Below are positions 36,478 to 46,800 of a DNA stretch of 64,000 nucleotides, one piece after another (the stretch's first letter is position 1; every line of letters starts with the position of its first letter). The position numbers and the translations under genes are program-made. Under the pieces are notes generated by a model. It had not been told where the DNA came from, made no database searches, and saw nothing but the letters and a program-made list of their open reading frames with translations. This DNA comes from Odontesthes bonariensis (Eukaryota > Chordata > Actinopteri > Atheriniformes > Atherinopsidae): assembly GCF_027942865.1 (NCBI RefSeq), contig NC_134527.1:7914976-7978975 (forward strand), written 5' to 3'.

Positions 36478-38408
36478 TGTAGCGTTGACACGTTATTAAT
36501 TAATATTTACCTCGAAAATAGTAGGGCACCACCTCTTTTATTTTAATTTGTTACGTTACAGTCCAAAGAGGAAGACTGTTTAAAATCTTGCAATCCTAGT
36601 ATGTTATTTTAAGAATCAGTCTCATTCTGAGTCGTGCGTCCTATTTGGATTGGTAACCGGCTTTAGTAACTGTCTGTGACACTCTTAAGTGGCTTAACAT
36701 AAACATTTATTCAACATTGCACAGGTATATAGGGGTATAAACAATTGATAAAGAGACAGAAATTAGAATTATTGGGGAAACCAAAAAAAAGGGTAATAGG
36801 GAAGAAAGGAGCAGGCCATTAACAGGGTTACCTATCAAAAATGTGACTAAATCTGGTTCATAACACGGATATTGTGCCAACAGTCTTCTGCCCGCGTAGG
36901 TCTGTTCATTCGTCGCTTCCAGAGAAAGTTTTCACTTTATCCACGGTTTCAAAAGATCTCAAACCAGCACCTTACTTTGTCGTAGAGTATCGTGGTTATT
37001 ACAAGGTGAGCGTCAGTCCTTGGAGACCACGTTTCCTTGGTTACCAGCGGCTGGGCGTCGTTGTTGGAGACCACGTTTCCTTGGTTACCAGCGGCTGGGC
37101 GTCGTTGTTGGAGACCACGTTTCCTTGGTGACCGGCTGGGTGACGTTTAGTCGGCTGTTCTTCTTGGGCCGGGCGGTGTGATTTAGCAAACACTCGCGTG
37201 TATCGGACCAGACTTTATAAAAAAAAGGAAGTCTAAAAAAAATGGGAATTAATAGTTACGGAGTAAAATAGAGAGAGGACAGAAGACTTGAGCTAAGAGC
37301 AAGCGATAAGACAAGAGAGAGGTCAAAAATTGTAAGCATAAGCTTAGGGGACAAAGGGAGTGGTCAAGGCTTGGAGGACCACAGGGAGGTCCCAGAGTTG
37401 CGGATTTTGAGAGTAAGCAGTAAGAGCGAGCTAAGAGGGGGAAGATGGTAGATATGAGAGGGAGAATCTCTGGTGCGCTCGGGTTTTAAACTCGAGGTCA
37501 CATGTCAGCTTTCGTCCAATCAGAGTTCAGCTGGCTTTTGACCCAAGGGAAAAAGGGGGGTTGACCATGCTGAATTCATGAGACAAAAAGGGGGGATTCT
37601 GCTCCTTTCTTATACCGTATTTAACCCATATGACAGTGATTTTAGACAATATAGTGTTCTTAACAGACAATAATGTCACATAAAAGCAGGCATAAACACA
37701 AATATGAGCATGAAACACTTATTAGCATACAATACTTCATATTATCATGACAAAAATGGTAATGACAACTTTGCTTGCTGTTAATTTAGAATGATCTGCA
37801 GCTGTTTGAGTAATACCTGTGGAATTAAACCCTATTAGGTTATGCATTGCACATAATGAGAACATTAAACATCCGTAGTTGAAATTGTCCATGGTTGTTT
37901 AGGCTGACATATTGAAAAGTGTCCGTTATCCATGTCCTTTGGGGGGCACTGTGGCTCCACGAGAGGGATCCCTTTTAAATCCAATTTTCATAATTTGCTA
38001 ATTGAAGAAGGTACAAGAATGGCGAATGTTTCAAAATGATCTGTAGGTTTGTCCAGTAATGATTTTCACACTTTCAGTCTACGGAAAGCGAGGTTTATAG
38101 TGGAATTTTCACTCTCTGAAAATAGGGAAGTGTGGCATTCCTTCAGGTTGGACCAGCAGGACATTTGAGGCTACATCTGCTCTCTTATCAGGAGGTGTCC
38201 TACATAATTTATTATTCGTAGCTGGTCTGGGGGAGAGAAGACTCGGAAACAAAGAACCCCATTTAGTTGGTCTCACATCTGGCTCCGTTATCTCCTTTGA
38301 GCTGATCCGTTGAGAGGGTCGTAAAGAGGGTACGTTTCTTGATGTCAAGAAAGGTTGGATCTTTATGTAAACATCTCTGTGCTCTGTCTTTCCTGAGAGC
38401 ACGCTACA
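36478..38408 (-). repeat. 3' LTR of the provirus
   Basis: 1,931 bp, TGTAGCG...CGCTACA. On the minus strand U3 starts at 38,408. A TATAAA (plus-strand TTTATA, 37,214-37,219) suggests transcription starting near 37,190. AATAAA (plus-strand TTTATT, 36,706-36,711) is a candidate polyadenylation signal. U3 is then about 1.2 kb and R-U5 about 0.7 kb. Three 44-bp direct repeats lie at about 37,020-37,131, downstream of the TATA box in the transcribed part. Compared with the 5' LTR, I saw only one base missing from an A run at about 37,219-37,226. Confidence 0.92.
37019..37131. repeat. 44-bp tandem repeats in the 3' LTR
   Basis: TGGAGACCACGTTTCCTTGG recurs at 37,021, 37,065 and 37,109, an exact 44-bp period. 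The third unit is cut short and has GTGACCGGC instead of GTTACCAGCGGC. The same array sits at about 50,559-50,671 in the other LTR. Retroviral LTRs often carry such repeats as enhancers, but here they fall downstream of the proposed TATA box. Confidence 0.85.
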
Positions 38409-38486
38409 TATCCCCCACTTGATTTGGAGGTGTCCTGGGGAGATCTCGGAATCACGGAGGAGTAATCCCAGTGGTCTCAGGTCCAA
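38109..38486 (-). CDS. ORF entering U3 of the 3' LTR, possible accessory gene
   Basis: 125 codons starting 78 bases before the 3' LTR and running into U3, the position that nef- or sag-like genes occupy in some retroviruses. Its LTR-internal part is also open in the 5' LTR (51,649-51,942, 97 codons). It is Pro/Ser/Arg-rich with no signal peptide, no membrane segment and no recognisable domain. It also overlaps the polypurine tract. It may be a chance frame. It is listed because its length and place are suggestive. Confidence 0.25.
   Translation of the reverse strand: MDLRPLGLLLRDSEISPGHLQIKWGICSVLSGKTEHRDVYIKIQPFLTSRNVPSLRPSQRISSKEITEPDVRPTKWGSLFPSLLSPRPATNNKLCRTPPDKRADVASNVLLVQPEGMPHFPIFRE
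38409..38420 (-). other. Polypurine tract
   Basis: On the minus strand AAGTGGGGGATA directly precedes the TGTAGC start of the 3' LTR. A purine-rich run in this place primes plus-strand DNA synthesis in retroviruses. The rest of the interval 38,421-38,743 between env and the LTR has no recognised feature apart from the ORF that overlaps it. Confidence 0.75.
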
Positions 38487-38743
38487 GAGGCTGAGGTGTT
38501 CTCTGAGGTGGTTGTGTTGGCTTTTCCTATCTTGTAGTACTATTTTACTGTAAGACTTATGGAATTAGAAAAACATATAAAAAGATATAACGAATTTAAC
38601 TACGCTTTCTTAAGGGACTATAGTCGTAGCCTGAAACTAATGTCTAACCTATCTTCTAGCTAATTCTTTATAAAAGGGTAAATGGACTAAGTAACAAAGA
38701 AAAATCAAAAAGGGGCAGAGGTGACAGAAAAGTTGGCTTAGAG

Positions 38744-40561
38744 TTATACTTCATTCGCTAGTTCGTGGACTGCGGGGGAATATATGACTCGGGGTTCTTC
38801 CGATTCTGTCTCCTCATCAAAAGTCACTAGATCGGTGGTGTTTTTGTCCTGATCTGGCTTCTTACGTTTGTTACGTCTCGTGGTCCATTTGAGTAGGTTA
38901 ATTTGGCCCTGGAGGGCGTTAGCGCGTCGAGAATATAGGTAAGCGATTCCGAAGGTGAGGAGGTAGCCTAGGGCAACCATAGTCGCGGTTACTGTGTCGG
39001 GGCCTGACCACGAGTAGGATATAGTTGGTCGGGGAGGTTTGTTGCTGGAGGTTATTTCTTTCAGCACGTTCTCTATGGGACTGACGTCAATGGTTTTAAA
39101 ACCTTCAAATTGGAGTTGAGTGACCGTGTCTGCCTCAAGCTCCAGGGATTGCTTTGAGTAGAAATCGGAGATTTCTATTTCCCCGTCGTATTGGTCAGGA
39201 TTAAGGTGGTAAAGGGCCAGGTCTCCTATGTGAAGGATTGCGCCTTCAGGAACTGTGACCCACAATGTGCGGTTTGGTAGTTCCATTTTGGTAGACGTGT
39301 CGTGTTGATCGTAACTAATAGTGGCGGTCTTCGCTGGAGTGTTAACCAACCAGCGACTTCCCACAGTTTCTGCTTGGGTGTTAGTTACTTGGTATTTTGG
39401 TGTGAGAGTTGTTTGGCACTGGGAGTCTTCGGTGAGAAGTTTAAGTCCACAGAGGCCCCCAGTGTCGTCTCTAACGAATGGTTTGCTGGGGCAGAGATAA
39501 TGAATGTCTCTGGTAAGGGTGCACATTTTTAAATTGGGCGCGAGGTAGAGATCTGGAGAACTATCGTGGTACGCTACCACTGTTGGTGTGTGCACTTTAA
39601 CGTGGGTTTCACCTTTCCAGATTCCTACGTTGATGACGTCTTTTAGTCGGTAGATGTTGTCGAGGGTAACTATGGGAAGATTAATGAGGAAGGCTATTTC
39701 GCGGCCTTCGGGATTTACGTGAATGGGGACTGCGCTGCCTAATGTATAAGCTAGATGTGCTTGCAAGGGGTTAACAATTTCTCTAGTGGCCGTGGACAGA
39801 ATGTCCTGTACTACGGCTAGCGACACTAGGTACGGAGGGATTTTTCCCATAGCTAGAGTATCAACGGAGGAGCTAACATCTCTTATCAGATCAGACATGA
39901 GCATAGTTACCAGCTGTGTGTGAGCATAATCAACCTTTAAAACTCCCAGCAGTGTGTCTTCTGCTGCGACTGTCTTCATCAGGGTTTCACTATGGGAGTT
40001 CAAAACCAAGACCGTGCCTTCCACAGTTTTGGTCACCGTGCTGAGCTGTCCTCTCTGCAAGTCTAGTTGCTGTTGGATGCCCGGGATTTCACCCTGCAAC
40101 TCACCCATATGACGCTTTATCGCGGCAATGTTTACGGCATTCACGGCTGACGCCCCCAAACTGAATAGGGAGCCGACGGCGGATGCGGCTGCCAGTAGTC
40201 CCCCAATGAAGCGTTTCTCCCTTCTGTTCGCCCCACTCAGTTCTGATTGAGTGATGGTGAACTTCTGGAGTTGTTGCAACATATGGGTGATGTCTACCTC
40301 CGCATGAGTGATGACTTCTCTCTTCCACCGAGCGCCGGCCCACGAAGTCAGTTTGGCGGAGCTAGGCACGTTCCTCGTGCACAGCACACTAGGACTGAAC
40401 CGGACATACACCTTCTGGGTGTGTAGCCGGCAGTTGGTGATCAGGAGTCCGGGTTGTTCCATTAGAACAATTCCGGAGTCTGGTCCGGGTTCAACGATCT
40501 CAGTCCAAGTGGGAATAGTTGCCAGTCCCATCGTCGCAAGTATGAGCCAGAGTGTCATCAT
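38744..40561 (-). CDS. env: Retroviral envelope glycoprotein, class I fusion (F-like) type
   Basis: 605 codons, unbroken. Residues 1-20 are a signal peptide. A short N-terminal subunit of about 118 residues ends in the furin-type site RREKR. It is followed at once by an alanine/glycine-rich fusion peptide (FIGGLLAAASAVG) and a long heptad-repeat helix (about residues 140-205). A cluster of four cysteines lies in the middle of the large subunit. Near residue 525 is the membrane anchor (TATMVALGYLLTFGIAYLY), then a basic, later acidic cytoplasmic tail of about 70 residues. Orthodox retroviral Envs have a much larger surface subunit. This small-large layout with an N-terminally exposed fusion peptide is that of paramyxovirus-type F proteins. 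TTTTTCACCAG just upstream of the ATG is a candidate env splice acceptor. Confidence 0.85.
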   Translation of the reverse strand: MMTLWLILATMGLATIPTWTEIVEPGPDSGIVLMEQPGLLITNCRLHTQKVYVRFSPSVLCTRNVPSSAKLTSWAGARWKREVITHAEVDITHMLQQLQKFTITQSELSGANRREKRFIGGLLAAASAVGSLFSLGASAVNAVNIAAIKRHMGELQGEIPGIQQQLDLQRGQLSTVTKTVEGTVLVLNSHSETLMKTVAAEDTLLGVLKVDYAHTQLVTMLMSDLIRDVSSSVDTLAMGKIPPYLVSLAVVQDILSTATREIVNPLQAHLAYTLGSAVPIHVNPEGREIAFLINLPIVTLDNIYRLKDVINVGIWKGETHVKVHTPTVVAYHDSSPDLYLAPNLKMCTLTRDIHYLCPSKPFVRDDTGGLCGLKLLTEDSQCQTTLTPKYQVTNTQAETVGSRWLVNTPAKTATISYDQHDTSTKMELPNRTLWVTVPEGAILHIGDLALYHLNPDQYDGEIEISDFYSKQSLELEADTVTQLQFEGFKTIDVSPIENVLKEITSSNKPPRPTISYSWSGPDTVTATMVALGYLLTFGIAYLYSRRANALQGQINLLKWTTRRNKRKKPDQDKNTTDLVTFDEETESEEPRVIYSPAVHELANEV

Positions 40562-40848
40562 CCTGGTGAAAAACAGTGATGGATATTAGGGCTTATTTCA
40601 AATTGATACACTTTTGGTTGGACGGAGGTTAGAGTTGGCTAGTTCACCCCCACTTGCAGTTAGTGTGTTAGTAGCTTTTATTAGACAGGCAGTCGGATCG
40701 GGAAGACGGATTTTAGTTTGAACTATTCTGGTTTTGCCTATTTTGATTTTAGTTCCTTGCTAATAATATTGTTTAGGAGGGAGCTCTGTGTTCTTTTCTT
40801 TTATCGTTTTGTTAAGGCTTTTGCTCCCCCCCCTTGTGGATCTCGGTT
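40562..40848 (-). promoter_or_regulatory. pol-env spacer with candidate env splice acceptor
   Basis: 287 untranslated bases between the gag-pol stop and the env start. On the minus strand a pyrimidine-rich CTGTTTTTCACCAG ends at 40,563, two bases before the first env ATG pair, suiting a subgenomic spliced env mRNA. The matching donor in the leader was not identified. Confidence 0.45.
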
Positions 40849-43800
40849 TTATGGGTTTGCTGAGACCTGATTGTCCTCAGCGGGTCCCCTAAAGCTTTTA
40901 TGTGGTCTAATTTGGTTTCTGTGGACCCATTTGGACTTGGCTTCTTTCTGTCCTTGGCTGATTTTTATCTGATACACCACTGGTGACAGTTTTTCGGTGA
41001 TCAGGTGGGGTCCTGTCCATCGAGGAAGGAACTTTTTGGCCAGCTTTCCAACCTTGTGACTCGTCTGTTCACCGGTTTTGGTGAAGTTGTAGTACCAGAC
41101 CTTGTCCCCCACTTGGAGTTCCTCCTGTGAGGCTTTTTGGTCATAATAGCTCTTTCTTCCCTCGACCGATTTTTCCAGGTGTTTCTGAGCGAATGCAAAG
41201 GTTACCTGTAGGTGTCTGCTGAGGTCCTTCATGTACTGGTGAGTGGTGTACGCTGTTGCTACACTGGCTTCACCTGGTTGGTAGAGCAGATGCAGTGGCA
41301 TTGTCATCTGTCTGCCTGTCATCATTTCAAACGGGGAGATTCCCGTTGCTTCGTGTGGTGTTGCTCTGATGGCCATTAAGACCAACGGTAATTTTACATC
41401 CCAATCTCGTTGGTTGGATGCAACGTACTTCTTGAGTATGTTCACCACAGTTCGGTTGGCTCGCTCTACTTGACCTGAGGCTCGCGGGTGATAACTGATG
41501 TGAAAGTTTGCTTTCACACCCAGAGCTTGCCACAACTGTTGCATGACTTCTGCCGTGAAGTGTGTTCCTCTGTCTGAGTTGACACGACTCGGAAGGCCGA
41601 ATCTTGAGAACACATGGTTCATGAGCAGGTAGGCGGTAGTTTCAGCTGTATCGTTTGCAGCTGGTAGGCATTCTACCCATTTGGTGAATGCACATGTAAC
41701 CGTGAGGAAGTATTTGTTGCCTCTGGTTGATTTGGTGAGAGGTCCCACCCAGTCAATTTGGAGGTCTGACCATGGGAATGAGATGCCTCTCCTCTGCAAC
41801 GGAGCTCGGTGTATCGGGTTTGTCGGCTGAAACTGGCAACACACAAGGCATCCTTTGATGTAGTCGGCTACATCTTTTCTCATTTTTGGCCAGTATGCCA
41901 CTTGTTTTAACGCGCTGTATGTTGCTTTGACACCTTTGTGTCCAGCCGCGGGAAGGTCGTGTGCGTGCACGAGCATCACCCCCCTTTGGTTTCGAGGGAC
42001 CACGAACGCAGGTGAAGAGAGTGCGTCGGAAACATGAACTAAGACACCTTTGACCAACCGCAGGGCTGATCGAGTGGCAAAGAGTTTCCTTAAATCAGGG
42101 ATGTTATTGAGGTCAGACTCAGAGGGTGTGTTTGAGCCGTCAGACACGAACAACACCATTTTATTGATGGCAGGGTCGAGCGATTGAAGGGTGACCAGAT
42201 CAGTGTCGGTGAACGCTGGTTCCACTGACACTGATCCATCGTTAGATGTCTGGGCGGGAGGGTTCGTTTTGGAACGCGTCACCACACAGACCTGTGGTTC
42301 GGAGGAGTCCGCGGTGGCTGCGGTTAGCCACGAGGGATCCAGTGACCAGGGGATGCCATGCATCGCTCCCTGTTTTGCCAAGGAATCAGTTAGGTCGTTC
42401 AGTTCTTTGTCTTGCCCCGGTACACGTGAGTGGCCTCTGACCTTTTTCCAGTAGATCTGCATGTTGTTGGACTCAATGGCGTGGTTACATGCCAGGAACA
42501 ATTCTTTATTTTTCACAGGTTTTCTGCTGGAAGTCAGGAAACCATTGCGTTTCCACGTGGCAAGGTGGCAAGAGAAACTGAGACGAGCGTAGTTTGAATC
42601 AGTACAAATCAATAAGTCTTTCACACCTTTTTCTGCAGCGAGTTGTACCGTGATCAGGACACCTGCCACTTCTGCGTATTGGGACGACTGTGAACCAAGC
42701 TGGAAGCTTTGAGGTTCATAGGGGTTGTTCTGGAGCCAAACGACGCCTGCACCTGCTCGTGTAACCGTGTCATGATGAAAAGAGCACCCATCTACATACG
42801 CAGTAGTCATGTTTTTACACACGTTTTCATCGTAGTAGTGATGGTGGGGGTTGGTTACAGGTGAGGGTTTATCTGTAATTGCGCAGAGTGGAGGTGTATC
42901 TGCAGTGCAGTTCTGACATGCAGCAAGATCGGTGCCGAGAGGGCTCTTTTTGTTCTGCGCGTAGCGGACTTCTAAGTCGAAACTTTGCAGAGCCATTAGC
43001 CATGAGGCCACACGGGCATTTGTTACAACTCCATCCCTTATACGTTGGCTGTTAAGGAACGTGGTAGGTTGGTGTTGTGTTTCTACAATGACCTTTTGGC
43101 CTCCAAGGTAGTTGGAGAAATGTTTAACTGCCCAAACTGTGGCAAGCAGAGCTTTTTCACAGTCAGAATATTTCAGCTCGGGTATAGCTAGCGTTTTACT
43201 GGCGTACGCCACTACTCTCTTATCCTGGTCGTATTTCTGATACAGACCAGCGCTTAAACAGTGAGTTGAGAAGCCCACTTCGAGGTGGAATGGTTTGTCG
43301 CAGTTAGGGTAGTTTAAACATGGTGCTGTGCACAGTTTTTCTTTTAAGGTGGACATGGCCTTTTGTTGTGGCTCAGCCCAGATAAAAGGTGTGTCCTTTT
43401 TAAGTAGTTCAGTTAGAGGTTTTGCTATGTCGGCATAGCTCTCAATGAACTGTCGAGAGTAGTTGCAGACTCCTAAGAAGCTGCGGAGCTCAGAGACGTT
43501 TGAGGGAACTTTGATGTTACTGATGCCCTGGATGCGGTTAACTTGTGGCTCGACACCACTTGGTCCTACTAGGAGACCGACGTAGTCTACTTTGGTTTTG
43601 CACCACTGACATTTTGAGAGTGATATTTTTGCACCCGCAGTGGTGAGTTGACCCAGGACATGGTCGATTTCCTGAATGTGTGCATCCAGGTTGGGGCTAC
43701 GGAGAAGGATGTCATCGACGTAGATGAGGTTACCTCGTTCGCCGGCATCAGGACATGCTTTGTTCAGAAATATGTTGAATTCAGCAGGTGAGTTGGCGTA

Positions 43801-46800
43801 GCCAAAAGGACACCTGGTGAATGTATATTGACGGTTAGCGAACGTGAATGCCAACTTGTGTTGGTCCTCAGCGTGTACTGGAATGGTCCAGAAACCCGAC
43901 GCCACGTCTAGAGTGGAGAAGTATTTGGCATTTTTAACGCGAGGAAGTTCTTGTTCAAGCTGAGTCATTGGCCATCTCGAGAGAGGGACCTGTTGGTTGA
44001 GTTTTCGATAGTCGATCGTGAGTCTCCATTTTCCATTGGGTTTCACGACCGGCCAGAGCGGTGCCGAGTAAGTGCTGTTACAAGGCCGAATGATCCCGTT
44101 TTTCAACAGGTCGTCTATTATTTCTTGTATAGGCTCCTGTGATGCTAGAGGAATCTTATACTGACGTACAAAAGTTGGCGGTGCGTCTGGTGGAGTAGGA
44201 ATGCGCATTGAGTGGATTGTGGTTAACCCACAATCCGAAGAATCAAGTGAGAAAAAATCCTGATATTTGAGAAGGGTTTGGCGTAGCTTGTCGCGTTCCT
44301 CGTCATTAACGAGAGCGTTAGCTTGCGTTACCACTTCTTCGATTCGATCAGCAACATTAGGGGATGGCCCTGTTGTTACTTTTTCCTGTGCGTCGGGAGA
44401 ATCTGGGGTTGATGTAACCGCCAAGACGTCAACCGTGTGAAGTGTCATTTGTTCATCATGACTAAGATCAATGCGACTGACTGAGTTCTGGTCGAGAGTC
44501 ACGACCGAAAAGAGTGCGATCGCCCTTGAAGGCTTTGTGTAGACAACGTGGGTTGTCTGATGTTTTGGGAAGAGTGGAGTTGGGATTTGTCCCAGTATTG
44601 GGATGCCCAGCTCAAAGTCATGGAAGTCGGTACTGATAAGCCAGCCCAGTGGCGTGCCTTTTGGGATCAGTATGGCTTCCTCGCCGATGTTGTTGATCAG
44701 CAAGAATGTGGTCCTAGAATTTAGGCCCAAAAGAGGAGTTGCTTCCAGGGACAGTCCAAGTTCGAAGAACAGTGGCGAAGGTTGAAACAGAGCTTGTGAG
44801 TGGTTAAGACTCTGGCCTGGTTGCATGCATATCCGGAGAGGGACATTCGCCGTGCGTGCTGGTATTGTGGCATGTTGGAAGTTAGCTACTTGGCATACCT
44901 CTGGAATTGTCTGTCCTGACTTCAGGTTGTCTGCGTCAGGCAGATAAGAAGAATCACGCACGGTTGTTAGTGACCACAGAATGTTATTTACTGTGTCAAT
45001 TTGGACTCCTAGTCTCACCAGTATATCGCCTCCTACGTACACTGAGTGTGGAAGGTCGGGAATAACCAGAAAAGTGTGAATCAACATTCTGTTATTCCAC
45101 TTTAATGTGAGAGCACAAACACCCATGGCAGTGAGTGTTGTGGTTGGTGTAGGATCTAATGGGAAACGGAAGGTCTTCTTCACCATCCGGAGATTGGCGT
45201 TTTCTCGTGCCAGTGACTCATATAGATCTTTACTGATTGCGGATTTATCAGCCCATAAAGCTATAATCACATCATCTATCTGCGACTTTTGCAGTTCAAG
45301 ACCTCCGAGCACCTGTGGACAGTACTCGTCCTGCGTGGCTGACGGTTGTAATGCACACAGGAAAGTGTCTCGCTGTGTCGCGAGCTGCGTCACCAGGTTG
45401 TCAGGGTCGGCCTGAGCGGCTGGACTGCTGTGGACAACCTCATCGTGTGTTACGGTTTCGGACGGCTCGAGTGAAGTTATCTGTTGGACAGAGTTATGTT
45501 TTTCACTTTCAAGGACATAGCAGCTAAAATCTTCATTGTACGGAAAAGTAATCGTCAGAGGTTCTCGCACTTGTGCCCACACTTTCAATCGTTTGAAATC
45601 GAGTAAAGGCTCGAAACGGTTCAGAAGATCTTTTCCGACAAGCAAAGGAATGGACTCAAGCGATGACACATACACGGGATGAATCAGAGTCATTGGTCCG
45701 ATTGACAGTTGTATCAGAGATACTGCTGACAGCGTAGTGTTATTAGAGGCGTACGGGCGCACCTCCAGAGAGCAAGGTTGGAGTTTTAACTCTTTATTGC
45801 CGTGGTTTGCTGCCTTACGAAGTCTGTTAAAAAGAGATAGAGACATTAAAGTTATATCCGCGGCAGTGTCGAGGAGAGCTTCATGTCTCAGCACATCTTC
45901 CAAGGTTAGTGAGATGTAAAACTTGCGTGCGACTCCCTTTTCAGAGAGGTTGCAAAGAAATTGGTGTACAGGTGGTTCAACTTGTATCAGAGAGGCATCC
46001 TGGTCAGAGGAGATCTCTTTTTGATCCAGCTGTACAACCAAGACTGCGCTAGGTGGGAGAGGATCTTTTGCCTCTTCTTCTGTGCTGTTCACAGGAGTTT
46101 GTGACTCTGTTTGAGCCTGTTGTGGGTCCAGCTCAGATTCTGGAGTTGGCTCGGCTACTCGTTCTGGCTGTGAAAGGGAATCAGCTGGCAGGGCCAGGTT
46201 CTGTGTCACAGTGGTTATAGACAGAAGATCAGACTTTTTGTTAACTTTCTTTTCTTTCATTTCTTGCAACAAACGTTTAATATTGTCTATCTCATCCTGG
46301 CTGAGACCAAAGGCTTCTTTTTCCTTTTCAGATCTCATGCCTGGAGAGTCTTTGTTGCTCCTTTTGTGTGAATCATTCGATTCCTGTTGGGATAATTTGG
46401 ACCATTCCGTGCGTGGATGTGTGTCCCGAGGCCTATTTTTATAGTCACCCTGATTCTCCCGAGCTGGGTATTTGGGAAACCGGTTTGGGAAGAACTTTCC
46501 TCTGTGAGGGTTAAAAGGAGGTTCGTTGTGTTCTGCACGTGAGTAAGATCGCTCTTTACTGGGCCAGTGAGGTTTCGAGTAACCGTCTCTCGGATGAGAC
46601 GGTTGAGTCTGTGATGTCTTGTGACTCTCACTAGACCGTTGTGGTCGGGTGTCGTGACCAGGTGCCTTACCCCTTTGGGCTCCTTCGAGCTCCATAGGTG
46701 GGTGTTCGGCGTTCAGCGTCAGAACAGTGTTATGCTCTGGCTGTTTAGCTTGTCTGTGTTTCTGGAAACCTAAAGTGGCCCACTCACGGAGCTGCACAAT

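Noticed and set aside
36874-37131. 85-codon plus-strand frame present twice (also at 50,413)
   Set aside because: It lies antisense in both LTRs and owes its length partly to the 44-bp repeats. Its double occurrence simply reflects LTR identity.
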